DNA of 64,000 nt, taken from Globodera rostochiensis. Lineage: Eukaryota > Nematoda > Chromadorea > Rhabditida > Heteroderidae. The stretch's first letter is position 1; each line of letters begins with the position of its first letter. This document shows, one piece after another, positions 1 through 11,841 of this stretch. The position numbers and the translations under genes were made by a program. Below the pieces are notes generated by a model. The model had not been told where the DNA came from, made no database searches, and saw only the letters and a list, made by a program, of their open reading frames with translations. The stretch covers positions 465,796 to 529,795 of the forward strand of contig JAEVLN010000020.1 in assembly GCA_018350325.1 (NCBI GenBank), given 5' to 3'.

Positions 1-478
1 ACATTAAATAACTTTATTGCCTGATGAGTTCAGTCGTAATCTTTTGTGAAGAAACCACCTGGGAATTGGCAGCGTTTGTCCATTTACATTTTTTTTAAAT
101 TGTATTGTTATTTCGAACTAATTATTTCTTTAAGTTCCGCTAAATCAATATTATTAGATAAATATTTCCTGTTAACTTTGCTTGTTTTTTAATTTTTTAG
201 TGCTTGGTAATGCACTAGGCAAAGTAAATTTTTAATCGCTCTATCTGCTCTGGAGGTGTTTAATATTATATAAAATGATTTATTTTATTTTTCGAACTAA
301 TTAATTCTAAAAGAATTACGAACTGTTTTCTAACACGCAGATTTGAAGATTTAATGTTTTAGTTATCTGATTTTTTTTATCATTTAATTATATTATATGC
401 CTTTTTATTTAAATAAATTTGAAAAATTGTATCATTTCTGAGACAATACGATGATGTATGTCTTTGGCGGTAAAATAT

Positions 479-593
479 CAACTCGTTTTTCACCAACTCG
501 TTTTTTAATCAACTCGTTTTTGGATCAACTCGTTTTTTCGACTCGTTTTTTCTGATTCGACTCGTTTTTCTGATTCAACTCGTTTTTCTAGGA
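479..593. repeat. Minisatellite, AACTCGTTTTT units
   Basis: About seven imperfect tandem units share the core (A/G)ACTCGTTTTT, with spacers such as CTGATTC between them. The unit is roughly 11-20 bp. The array is contiguous with no unique spacers, so it is an ordinary minisatellite. Confidence 0.85.
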
Positions 594-818
594 AGGACCC
601 CCTAAATTACTTTGCTGATTATTAGGGAATTAATTAAAACTGCTATATTGCCAATGTGTAATTTGATTAAATAAGTTTTAATTTATTAATTTTAACTATT
701 GAAAATAAAGGCATAAAATAACAGCTTTGCTTCTTATCCTTTATATTTATTGCTCTCCAAATGTTCGACTGATCAGAATTTTAACTGCTGATCAAAAAAA
801 ATTCTTAGTCTTCCTATT

Positions 819-1116
819 TAAAAGTATTTTTAATGTTTTTCCTTGGGCAATAAGCAATATATTGATGTTCTGGACAACGATTTAAAAAAAAAATGATTTA
901 TTAACAAGTTCATAAAATTTAACGAATAAAAATCATTCAGGCAAAGAATGTTATCGTAATTTATAAAATCTTATTCAAATCCAATGCTGCTAGCTAAACG
1001 TCATAGTAAATACTGCCGAAAATTTATATTATTTTTAAAAATAACAATTAATAATGCCGGCATCAATTTATACAAAAAAAGAAATTTAAAATATCAATTT
1101 GTTTTCTCTCTCTCTT
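819..1116 (+). repeat. Left arm of a 0.3-kb inverted repeat pair
   Basis: This segment recurs as a near-identical reverse complement at 7,910-8,207. It includes the 10-bp palindrome ATGCCGGCAT at about 1,055 and ends in a CT-rich run. The two copies, about 6.8 kb apart, could be two insertions of one repeat family or the ends of one larger unit. No target duplication was found that decides between these. Confidence 0.8.
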
Positions 1117-1639
1117 TAAATTTTAAAAAACGATTAAAAAATCCAAAATAAATAGTTCGATTTCTTTTATTCAAAAACGTTAGTTTAAAATTCTTATGGA
1201 AATTTAATACTTGGAATGGAGCGGCTAAATATCCCGGCATGCCTTCATGATTAATACAGTTGTATAAAAATAATTATAAATTAAAAAAGTAAAAATTTAA
1301 TTCTGTAATAAAAAATTTGCTCACGCCTTTGTTAGTTTTAATATAATTTCTAAACTATATCTAAAGAATCTTATATATTTGTAAAATAATTTAATACATA
1401 AAGATATTTTTGGTATTTTAAAACAGTATAAAATTGTGAGTGATCAAGGAGGGTAAAAAACCGAACCATAACCTGGAGGAAAAACATGCGCAACAAACGA
1501 TTCGTATCATCGGGTGTAAGCTTAAAATATTTATGGAGTAGAAAAAAGCCAAACCTTAAGTTAGGCTATATATGAAAACTTAAAAGAATATCGATAAAAA
1601 CTGAAAACACTAATTCTACAAGAAATTTAACATTCTATG

Positions 1640-1684
1640 AGCATTTTGCTGACTCGCAGGAGATTGATAAAGCAGCAAAATGCT
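1640..1684. repeat. 12-bp perfect stem hairpin
   Basis: AGCATTTTGCTG and its exact reverse complement are separated by about 21 nt. The stem-loop is well formed and GC-richer than its surroundings. It could be a small foldback or a miRNA-like hairpin, but the stem is shorter than a typical miRNA precursor. Confidence 0.5.
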
Positions 1685-2861
1685 GAGCTACTTAATTATA
1701 AAATTAAAGTTTTAAATTAAATTATTAAAATATTTATTAAATATTAAGTTTAAGTGATCATCCGGCGTGAAGCGCATTTGTCAAAATGTTTTATATTATT
1801 AAGTTGTAGACCTTTAGTGGCTTGTGGAATTTGTGTTCAGTCACTGTTGGCAGTATTCCACTTTAATTTTAATTTTAACTTCGTTTTTGTTGGGTCCGCA
1901 AATTTATTTGAATTATACTTTGGGTGAAATATTGTTGATTATAATATAAGTTCATTTAATTATTTTTAAGTTGTTTTAAGTTCTGTGTTCGCCTTTGCTT
2001 GTTTATTTTTAAAAAAATTGTTATCAGTAATCTATTTGTTTAACGCTTATATAGTCAAATGTAATATATAAAGTAAACGATTAAAGTGGTTTTGCAAAAA
2101 ACTAATTTTTGTGCATTATTTTAGTACATTTAGTTAATTTAATGTTGATTATGAAATTTTTTTTTCACTTTCTTTTGCAACTTATGAAAGTAGAGAGAGC
2201 AGCAACAGGTAGTCAGTCATTTGGTGTTTAATTTTTTAAAACAAAAATAACTTATCACACAAACATAAATATAGTCTTAAAATTAAATTTTGAAAGATTT
2301 TAAGAACCGCAACAGAATCATATACATTTTTTTTATTTATTTCTTTTCCCAGATAAATTTTAATTCATTTAGAACAAAAAATAAACATACGAAATTTGCG
2401 TTTCTAGCATTTTTTTTTTTTGGAATATATTTGTACAACGAATTAAATTAATTTTTTGTCTTTGTAAAATTTATATTCGAATTATGGAAAAAATTTTGCA
2501 TAAATACGATCTTTAAAAATTAGATTATTAAGGATTTATTGGTTTGGACTCGGCCTCTTTCAGTAGTTCCTTTTGCTTAAAAAAATAAATAACCAAAGCA
2601 TTTATTATCGTATTCTTAGTTAAATAAACCCATCTAAGATTTAAACAATATTATAGATATTTTTGTACTTTTAAATATTCTTTTATTCTTACAGTCATGG
2701 TCATAAATTTGATATTTTAATTTTTTTGAAGATTTAAACAATGTTTGTGAGAAAATTTTTGTACACTAATTAAATATATATGATTAGTTTATTTTTTTGA
2801 TCAATAACAAATATTTTGTTCTCATTCATTTTTTATTTATTTATTTTTAAATGTGCGGAGT

Positions 2862-2883
2862 GCGCCCGCCACAGGACGGGCGC
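2862..2883. repeat. GC-rich hairpin in AT-rich DNA
   Basis: GCGCCCG and CGGGCGC form a perfect 7-bp all-GC stem with an 8-nt loop, standing out from more than 75 percent AT flanks. It resembles the kind of hairpin found near Helitron 3' ends, but no CTRR end was recognised next to it. Function unknown. Confidence 0.5.
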
Positions 2884-5099
2884 TTGGGTTTTGCAGAGCA
2901 GCTCACCAGAAGTCTTGAAATTATAAATAAAAAGGATATGTATATGAAATAAATAGTTGAAAATTTTAAATAATGTTATCATCCAAATAAAAATTTTAAC
3001 TCCAATGAAATTAAGTATTCATTATTTGCAGCAGGCAGAAACGAAATAAAATTGTAATTTTGTTTCTTTGGATATTTATTAGATTTTTCTGTTCGGTATA
3101 ACAACATATTTTAAATAAGTGATTACGTTATTTTTTCAGATGATGAGCTTCGTAGGTTTGAATCAAGGTTTTATGCCTATTAATATTTTAATTCTAATTT
3201 CTTTCATTAAATCTTTTTTCTTGAATACGGCCGGCACCTTCACATAAATATTATTATAATGGATTAATATTTTGAATTCTTTACTTCAATGAATAAAACA
3301 TTTTTAAAGTAAATACAATTTGTTTAGGACCCACTTAGCTGTTCTCAATTGCAACAAAAAAAAACAAATACATTTCCAATAATTGAAGTTTTATTTTTAT
3401 TATGAGCCTAAAGATTAATACTTTTTAATTTACTCGCTTCACTTTCAAGCATAGCGTAAGGGATATGTTTTTTGATTATTAGTTTAAATTCAAATATATG
3501 GTAATTGAAGCTGTTTTACCAATTAATGCTTTTTAAAATATTTTTCTAATCATTTTTTTCCAAATAATCCTTTTTAACTTAATTCAGTTTTGTCATAGTT
3601 TTAAAGATATAACAATTTCCAATAGCCTTTTTTAGAAACTGTAAAAATTTATGATGAGTATTTTTATTTTATCTTTATATTATTATTGGTTGCAACAATC
3701 GAATAAGTGTCTGTTGCTCTTGTTCTTCGGTCGGTCTATGAAATGCCTTCCAACCCGAGAAGTCGCTCCAAATCCAAAATAGTTTAACTTTTTGTAAATA
3801 GTTAATATAAGAGTATTTTAAGTTAAAACAAGATTCTCCGCAAAAATTGCAATTATATAATTTATTGGTTTTTGACCTTATTTAATTATTATTCTCGACA
3901 CTTACTTTTTAAAAATTATTAGAAAATTTATTAATTAGTTATTTAAAAACACGTTTTTAGTGTTTAAATTTTGAGTTATAAGCTGAAAGCTAGTCACACT
4001 TGATCATAATAGTTAGTGAGGTTAGTTTTAAAAGAATCCATATATTTTCATCTAACTCTTTTTTTGATAAATATTGTTATCTTTATATTTAGATTATTTG
4101 GTATAAAAAGTATTTGATTTTTAAAGTTTAATTATGGTTGTTGTGGTTTAAAATAATAAATACTTAATTTGAAATCCCATATTTCATTATTGCATGCTCC
4201 TCCGGCAATGGTATATGTCAAATGTTGAGTTTTCTGTAAAAGTGAAAGAATTTGTTATTTTTTGTAAGCATAATTTTTAACTCTGAATACAATTTGCACA
4301 TAATCTATATCAAGAATTCTTAAATTACAATATTAAACATTAAGCATTATAACAAATATATTGATAGCTTCATTTAAATACATCCATTATTGGGGTGTGG
4401 CAGCTATAAACATATTGAATTTTGTAATTATATTTATCATAATTTGCTTTATTTATTGATCACCCCACTAAATCTTCTGTGTTTCTTTTGTTGAGGTTTT
4501 CAGAAAATTTTTTTGGTTGCGGGTAGTTTTCTTTTAGTTTAGGAGGCGTTTTTTATTTAGTATTTATTGAATTATTTTTATTTGCGGGGGTCCTTTTAAT
4601 TCACTTTCTCTCTCATTTTTTATATTTGCTTTTATATAAATTTATAGGAATTGTTTGCCGGAAGCAGTTGCAAAATATTTATAATTTTAGTATTAATTAT
4701 TCATATGCTTTTATACGGTAGAATTATTTTTTCAGCTTTTTTATTAATTATTTTAATTATTCTATAAAATTGAGCATTGTTGAATTATTTCCTCTCATGA
4801 GTTTTCGAAGCTTTGGAATTTGAATTTTTTAATATTCAATTTAAAAAATATTTTATTTATTTATTATTTTTAGTTGAATTTTTGTCGTCACTGGGTACCA
4901 AGCACTTTTCATGTAAAACTTTATCGATCTAAAATAAAATAGCAATTTTTTGAAATAATAATAAATATAAACAATTTAATAGTTCCAATAAACTGAAAAT
5001 TATAAAAATACAAATTTACAAAATAACACAGGCATATCAAGATGCATTGAGAATTTATTATTTTATAGATGCTTTTTTTTCTCCTTTCTAGAAGTGAAC

Positions 5100-5207
5100 A
5101 TGCCCAGGGTATTGCAATTCTTGTTTAAAAGGAAAACGTCACGTTTGGATGATAATTCACGGTCGTCCCCTGCTGTTTGCTCCACTTGCACCAACGACAG
5201 TAAATAA
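5100..5207 (+). CDS. Exon-like island, 35-codon open frame
   Basis: A TTTCTAG acceptor-like sequence at 5,085-5,091 is followed nine bases later by an ATG and a basic open frame of 35 codons with good codon composition. A GTAAAT donor-like site lies at 5,200, just before the stop. In a nematode this would suit a cis- or trans-spliced first coding exon. No family is recognisable. It may belong with the open segment starting at 5,369, but a simple phase-compatible join was not obvious. Treat as a candidate exon only. Confidence 0.25.
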   Translation: MPRVLQFLFKRKTSRLDDNSRSSPAVCSTCTNDSK

Positions 5208-5368
5208 TAAATGTTCGAATTATTTTTTACTAGCGATATGCATTCTTTTTTTTAACTCTTTTCTAAAGCATATTTAAATAAATGCATAAGTTTATATAAT
5301 TTATGTGTACTTGTCATCGTTCAGCCTCATAAAATTTTTATTTGGTAATATAGTTGCTTATTTTGTAG

Positions 5369-5554
5369 GTCAACATTTTTAAAGGATCTCGGTTTCATAT
5401 AAACGTGGAAGTAACAACAATAAACGACGAGAATCACCATGAGATTGCTGATGGTTTGGTTACGAGTCGCCACTGGTTTCTCAATAAAATTTTGTGGAAC
5501 ATTAATTTTAAATGTTTTTTTAAAAATATTAATGATCTAAAAATAATTTATTGT
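5369..5554 (+). CDS. Exon-like island after a TTTTGTAG acceptor
   Basis: The sequence after the acceptor-like TTTTGTAG stays open for about 60 codons. The first 40 codons have protein-like composition (rich in His, Asn, Arg, Ile); the tail becomes AT-rich and is probably intron. No known domain was recognised. Possible donors occur near 5,454 and 5,491. Candidate host exon, low confidence. Confidence 0.22.
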
Positions 5555-7705
5555 TAATTGCTGTACCTATTATACTTACCAGAGCCTAAGATTTATTTTT
5601 ATTTACAATTTCGGGATAAGTTTAAAAAACTCGCATTCAACATTTTATGTATCGCTGTTTGATTAAGTTATTAAACATATAAACATTTTTATATAATAAA
5701 CAAGTTTCAAAATAGAAAAACGCGGTTTATCATGTTTTTTTGAATATAAGTTTTCTATTGATATAAAAATATTATTGCTGAGCTCAGATAGCTGTGCTCA
5801 TAATAAACATATTTGGATTTGGCTTTATTTATATTATAGATATTATGTTTAAATATTGCATTTTTTTGTTTTATTCATTGATAATATTAATCGCATCTAT
5901 GATTTTTCTTACTGTTTTCTACAATATCTTAACAAATCATTTTATTTTTGTCAACATGTTTCATAGAAAATTTTATTATGTCATACTTTGATTAATTACT
6001 GTTATTAAATCGACTTTTCCAGTTCTTTTTAGTTATTTACTTTTTTTTAAATTGTTGAATGTATAGGTATTAGTTGTAAAATAAATTTTAGCATATGAAT
6101 GAAATTTTGGCATTTTTTGGCTTTTAATAAAAGCCTAAATGAGCTTGAATTTTAAATATAATACAGATTTAATATAATTTAAAACTCTTTTAATAAAAAA
6201 TCAAACACTTTTTGTGTTGTCCTTGAATATCATTTACTTATATTTTATCATCTTTTAGATAGTTGTTGTGTTTTTTTTCAGTGAAAACTATGGCTGCGAT
6301 TGTTCAAATGTTCATTAATCGTTCTTCACCCCTGCCGAGTCACTTTGTGATGCCTCTTCTCGTGTCGGAGATTTTAATAAAATGTTTATTCTTTATCAAA
6401 TTTATTTATTTGTTTTGCTTAATTTTTGAGTTTTTTTGGTATAATATTTAAATTTTAATTAAGTCAAAAATAAGATTTTTTTAGATAAAATAATTATTAG
6501 AAGTTGTTTGTTTACAAATGCCTGATTAATATTTATTATTGATTTTAGAACGCAGCGTCATTCTTCTAGAATGCTTTAGTTTTGAAAAACCGCTATTCCT
6601 AATTCCATATATTAATTTTAATATTTATAAAGTGTATTTTTAAGGTGGTATTTTTGTACTATTGTACAAAAATCTAATGAGTTTAAATAAATTGCATAAT
6701 TTAATTAACAAAGATGCCCTTGAGGACTAAACCAATGTATTAAAATACAATAAACATTGCATAGATTTTGCAAAATGATCAATGCTTTATTGTTTTTAAT
6801 TTTAATTCCCAATAAAATTACCTGGCGAATTTTTCCCGTGTTACGCAAAATAAGTTAAGCAACTTATTTAAAATAATATTTTTTTAATGCGAAAAATCAT
6901 ATTTCGGCATAAAGTCGATGAAGTGAAGACAAACATTACGTTTCATTAAAATTTTAGATTTATAGTATAATATACAAACAATTATTAAGCTTTGCTCCTT
7001 ATCCAATTATTTATTTATGCTGCACCATATCCAATATTTTTTAAATTTCTAATTTATAGCATTATATTAATTTAAAAAATGTTTGCTTTTTTATAATTAT
7101 AACTGTTGTGAATTTTGGTTTAAACATAAAGCATATTTTTATTATAATTTACATAATCTTCGCATTCATGATTGGGCTAAAAATATATAAATGGCATTTT
7201 TTTCAAATTGTTGGAACGCGACTGCCAAATTATTTATCATCTTTTTTTAGAATTCTATCGTTAATTGATAAAATTTCTGTAATTCATAAACAGATTTAAC
7301 ATGAATTGCTTCAGAATGTTCGGTAACAGCCGCTTTCTGCTCCATTTTCAAATTACATATTCAATATACATTTAATTATTTTTGCAATGTTTTAGTTATT
7401 GCAAATAATTATTTTGTATTTGAATTAAACTTAATCAACAGAAAAAATGTTTAGAATAATTTTAGATTATTATTTAATTTTTAAGGTCGCAACATTGCTC
7501 TCCAGTGCCCTCAGAGAAACCAGTAATTTTTTGATATTGTTGCTTATAAGTTGATTTAATTAAACGTGTTAGATATTCGAAAAACGTGTTAGATATTCGA
7601 ATCAAAAATATTATATTTATTATCAATCGTAATGAGTTTATTTTTTAACGTTTCATATTACTAAATTTAAAATGTGAAGTGCCCCGGCGCGTTAATCTAA
7701 CTCTA

Positions 7706-7855
7706 ATGACAGCCTCAAGGCTAAGCGCGCCAGTGGGGGATTGTGGGGCTGAAGATGCTGAATACATTCGTGCGGCGATTTTCGCTTCTTTTTTGATTGG
7801 CGTACATTTCTTTTGTATTTTATTTTCGTTTTACTTTCTAATTTCTTCGTTTTAG
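7706..7855 (+). CDS. Small ORF with hydrophobic C-terminus, unknown
   Basis: A 49-residue open frame lies in one of the few GC-rich islands of the left part of the window. Its N-terminal half is polar and acidic, and its last 25 residues are strongly hydrophobic, like a membrane segment. The opposite strand is also open here (7,692-7,880), so the coding strand is uncertain. It could equally be an exon fragment or chance. No homologue recognised. Confidence 0.2.
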   Translation: MTASRLSAPVGDCGAEDAEYIRAAIFASFLIGVHFFCILFSFYFLISSF

Positions 7856-7909
7856 GATTAGTTATCACAACATTTTCCAAATTTCGGGGTCGTCTCTCAG
7901 GCGAGGATA

Positions 7910-8207
7910 AGAGAGAGAGAAAAAAAATTGATATTTTAAATTTCTTTTTTTGTATAAATTGATGCCGGCATTATTAATTGTTATTTTTAAAAATAATATA
8001 AATTTTTCGGCAGTATTTACTATGACGTTTAGCTAGCAGCATTGGATTTGAATAAGATTTTATAAATTACGATAACATTCTTTGCCTGAATGATTTTTAT
8101 TCGTTAAATTTTATGAACTTGTTAATAAATCATTTGTTTTAAAATCGTTGTCCAGAACATCAATATATTGCTTATTGCCCAAGGAAAAACATTAAAAATA
8201 CTTTTAA
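7910..8207 (-). repeat. Right arm of the 0.3-kb inverted repeat pair
   Basis: Reverse complement of 819-1,116 with only small length differences in A/T runs. The GAGAGA run at 7,910-7,920 matches the CT run at the end of the left arm. Confidence 0.8.
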
Positions 8208-10498
8208 ATGCGCCAAAACACCAAAAAAAAATAAAAATTTACAGATAACAATCTATTTTAAACAATTATTACCATTTTTCATTTATAAATATGATAATAT
8301 ACGGAAATAACAACCCCAAAGTTGAAAACAAAATTCACTACATATGACAAATAATGACAGCAAATTTTTACCTAAAATTGCAAGGATGCCAAAAGTAATT
8401 TAATATAAAATTTTTTAAATATAAAGCTGTTTGGAAATGCAATTTTTATTGACTATTATTGACAAATTTAATTTAATCAACATTAAAAATATTTTAGTTG
8501 ATTTTACAATTAATTTCAAGACAACTTAAATAATTTAATTTATAATAGATTAATTACCAGAAAAATACAATTTATATAATCTTTGCCAAATAAATGGCGG
8601 TCATCTGACAGCGGGTGTAAATATTATTGAACTTTGGTCGGGTGGTAACTTACAAATTGTCTGCCACATGAGTCTATAGAACAGAGGAGATAATTTAATT
8701 TTGTGGGTAAAAATTCATTAACAATTTTAAAATACGGTTTTTCAGAAACGTCATATAATGAATGTTGTTTGTGCAAAATTCATCCAAGAAGCTATAATTG
8801 GATCGATAGAAAACAGGATGCCAGACATCGATAATAACAAAGTGTGTGCACATTAAAGATGACAAATCAAGTCTAAAAATTATGCCCAACCTTACTGCAA
8901 ATTACTCAATAAAAAATATACAAATCATGAATTAATTACAAAAAAAACAAATTTTAATAAAATGTAATATGCAAATGATTGAGTAAAAAAGCCTAAACAA
9001 TCAATTTATACTTAAAATAAATATTTTCTTTAACATTTAAATGAATTTATGGTGCTAATGTAAAAAATTGACAATTAAACTAAGTAATAAAAACCCACTA
9101 TTTTTAGTAAAAATAAATCACACCTTACGGCTTTGTTTGGCCTTCAAGACGACGGTGCCGCGATTCCATCGAATTTGACGGAGCTGTAAATGAATAGTTC
9201 ACGAATGCCAAATTTGTCGATGCGCATGTGCGGAGAGGATCAGTGAAAATAAAGTTGAATCAATTAAAATTCAACCTTGCAATAAATTATAAAATGCCAA
9301 TATTATTTAAAAATTAACATTATCAAAATAAATAAAAGGTGAAAATCTAATTATCTATTAAACAATCATAAAGATATAATTTTATTTACTATCAATATTG
9401 CGCAAAAAATTAATTTCCATCAGAAAATAAAAATATAATCTAGAAGGTGCTGTCTAACCCCCATCTATAATTAATTATCGTTGCCTACACTAGCCAATAC
9501 CTTCGCAGCCAACTATAGCATGATAAATAAAACAACAAATAATAAAAATAGCATGTATATTTATTCGATTCATTGTATAAAAAAAAAGATTAAATTTAAT
9601 ATTATATTCAATTGACTTTTTCGGCTTGCGTGGATTATATTTAACATGGCAAAGTTTTCAAATTTAATTTTTGGTTTCTTGCGCTTATTGCATAGCATTG
9701 CAGGTTTGCAGAGTTTTTCAATACATTTTTATTCGCTGTTTGTTTTTTAGTTTTAATTACTGAGAATAAATTATTCCTGAATAAACTTCCATAATTTGGT
9801 TTGGTGGTATTTCTTAATGCTTCCCCGACAAGGTTTCCGAGAAACAGGTACTTGCTGGTTGAGAGTTTGCTTGAACTGTTATTTGGACTTAATGTGTAAA
9901 TTAGTCGTTATGGCAACATCAGGTTGTCAATCTCTGATTGATGTTTTTGTTATAGCTCGCATTTCTGGGTTATAATTTTATTTGTTATCATTTAATTAAG
10001 ATTTCTTTTTATTTTAGCTGTTTTTTTTTTTAAAATGATAACATAATTTAATCAACAGTAAGTAGCATTTAGGTGATGCTTTTTAAATTGGTTTTAGAAG
10101 TTTATATATTTAGCATTAAAGTTTCTTTCTGCTAAAATTATTTTTTTAACTGATTTAGCAGCATAAATGTCACAGGCACACTCTTTTGTGGAAAAAGACT
10201 TAACTGTTGTATTTTAAATAATAGTTAAGCACATTAAAATTAAAACTTTTGCATTAAATATAAACATTTATTTAAAATATAATGATGGAATATATTTTAT
10301 TTTAATTTGCTGGAAAAGTATTTTTAAAAGGGCAGACACTCGCAATCCAAAATAAATTAAATTGATGCCTATTTGTGCCTATTTCGACATTTTTGTGTCT
10401 ATTTCGTGCCTATTTCGGCATTTTTGGCGACTTTTTTCCGGTTTTTGAGATATTTTGCAAAAAATGCCAAAAATAAAGGCAAAAGCTACCTGGATTAA

Positions 10499-10886
10499 CA
10501 AAAATTAAATTTAGGGCTTCAAACTCTTCTACCCGAATCTTATACATCTCAGGTCGAAAATTTTTTGATTTGTAACTGCAATAAGCAGAAATGATCGCTT
10601 ATTTTTTCTTTTTCTTTTTTGTTAAAACCTTCTGTAAAAAATTTTATTTGCCTATTTTTGTGCCTATTTGAGGATTTTTGTGCCTATTTCATGCCTATTT
10701 TAGAATTTTTTTGTGCCTATTTAGGCGCCTAAATAGGCAAATAAAATTTTTTACAGAAGGTTTTAACAAAAAAGAAAAAGAAAAAATAAGCATCATTTCT
10801 GCTTATTGCAGTTACAAATCAAAAATTTTTCGACCTGAGATGTATAAGATTGGGTAGAAGTTTGAAGCCCTAAATTTAATTTTTGT
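10499..10886. repeat. Foldback (palindromic) repeat
   Basis: Two arms of about 157 bp (10,499-10,656 and 10,731-10,886) are near-perfect reverse complements around a 75-bp core containing the palindrome GCCTATTTAGGCGCCTAAATAGGC, here described as two GCCTATTTAGGC-type halves. Flanking TGCCTATTT repeats extend it at 10,365-10,440 and 10,660-10,700. The right outer edge near 10,928 reads CAGCCCTG, compatible with hAT-like MITE ends, but no target duplication was confirmed. The right half only is present in duplicate copy 2, which begins exactly at the palindrome centre. Confidence 0.8.
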
Positions 10887-11739
10887 TGTGCCAAGTTCGC
10901 AGAAAAAATAGGCATTTGCCTAAAAGTGCCAGCCCTGATTACAACAAGTTCTTAAATTCAAATTCAAATTCAAATTTATATTTTAATGTTTGACTTTTTA
11001 GAGTTTGTTGTGATTACAAATAAAGTTGTTTTAATGTCGAGAATTATAAATGTTGTTTTGCAGTTGAATTGCTTTTATGAAGTTTGGTATATTAGATTCT
11101 TTTTTTGGCGGTGGTTGTGGCTGGTTCTTTGACGGTAAAAACATCTTTTATTTATTTAAAGTTTGTGCTCAATTCAACGGACCCATAAACAACCATATTT
11201 TTTATAACCTTTATGACAAGAAAAAGCTCATAATACGTTGTTTAGTTTGATATGATAAAATGTTGAAGACTTCTTGAACAAGCAAAAATTGAGAATGCCA
11301 TATTACTTAATGATTATCGTGGAAAGTAAACTAAATTTTTAAATTGCCTTTTTTTATAGTACAAATATTTCTTTAAATGATTTAGTAATTTTAATTATTT
11401 TTTCAGCTTAGATCAATATTGACAATGATTTAAATTACCATAGACATACAATTTAAGTCTTTAAATGTTATTTTTAGTTTTTTGTCATATTCTGCAATAG
11501 CTTTAACTTTATTACCATTTGTTTATAGTAATGAACTTTAGATTTTAAATTTGCTTTGAACTTTTGGTATATTGTAAAAACTGCTTTCGGACTCATCGTT
11601 TATCTTGTATTAATTTTATATAATCATGTTATTTTATTTTTAATTATTTACATACAGTGTTATTTTTTTGCAGATCACACATAATCGTTTTTATGAGTAT
11701 TTAAGAAATTAATCAGCATAAAGATTATACATAAATACA

Positions 11740-11841
11740 ATGGATGTTATTGTCTTGGCTCACTCACCAGCCGGATGCCGCGTTCGCTCCCGTGAGTACG
11801 TGACGGATCAACTTTTCCAATTGCATTTAAAAAACGTATAA
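11740..11841 (+). CDS. Exon-like small ORF in duplication copy 1
   Basis: A 33-codon frame starts at ATG in a GC-rich island. A canonical donor-like CCCGTGAGTAC lies inside it at about 11,791, so the real coding part may be only the first 17 codons. The same frame is preserved in copy 2 (35,746-35,847) with one conservative substitution. No homologue recognised. Confidence 0.2.
   Translation: MDVIVLAHSPAGCRVRSREYVTDQLFQLHLKNV

Larger units (their letters stand above)
1..10705. other. AT-rich non-coding region with scattered exon-like islands
   Basis: This stretch is strongly AT-rich with long poly-A and poly-T runs and no long open frame. The open frames near 5,794, 6,263 and 7,108 are hydrophobic translations of AT-rich DNA and I do not treat them as genes. 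GC-richer islands occur near 1,440-1,510, 3,715-3,780, 5,092-5,200, 5,369-5,510, 6,284-6,380, 7,680-7,900, 9,120-9,240 and 9,820-9,900. Several are bordered by plausible splice sites, so parts of a host gene with large introns may lie here, but no protein family was recognised. The small repeats and hairpins I can define are listed separately. Confidence 0.6.

Noticed and set aside
479..593. CRISPR-like direct repeats
   Set aside because: Repeats are contiguous and imperfect with no unique spacers, in a eukaryotic genome; it is a minisatellite. The same holds for 26,960-27,080.
5794..7299. Hydrophobic open frames of about 60 codons in AT-rich DNA
   Set aside because: Composition (Phe, Ile, Leu, Asn) is what AT-rich non-coding DNA gives; no motif, splice support or conservation.
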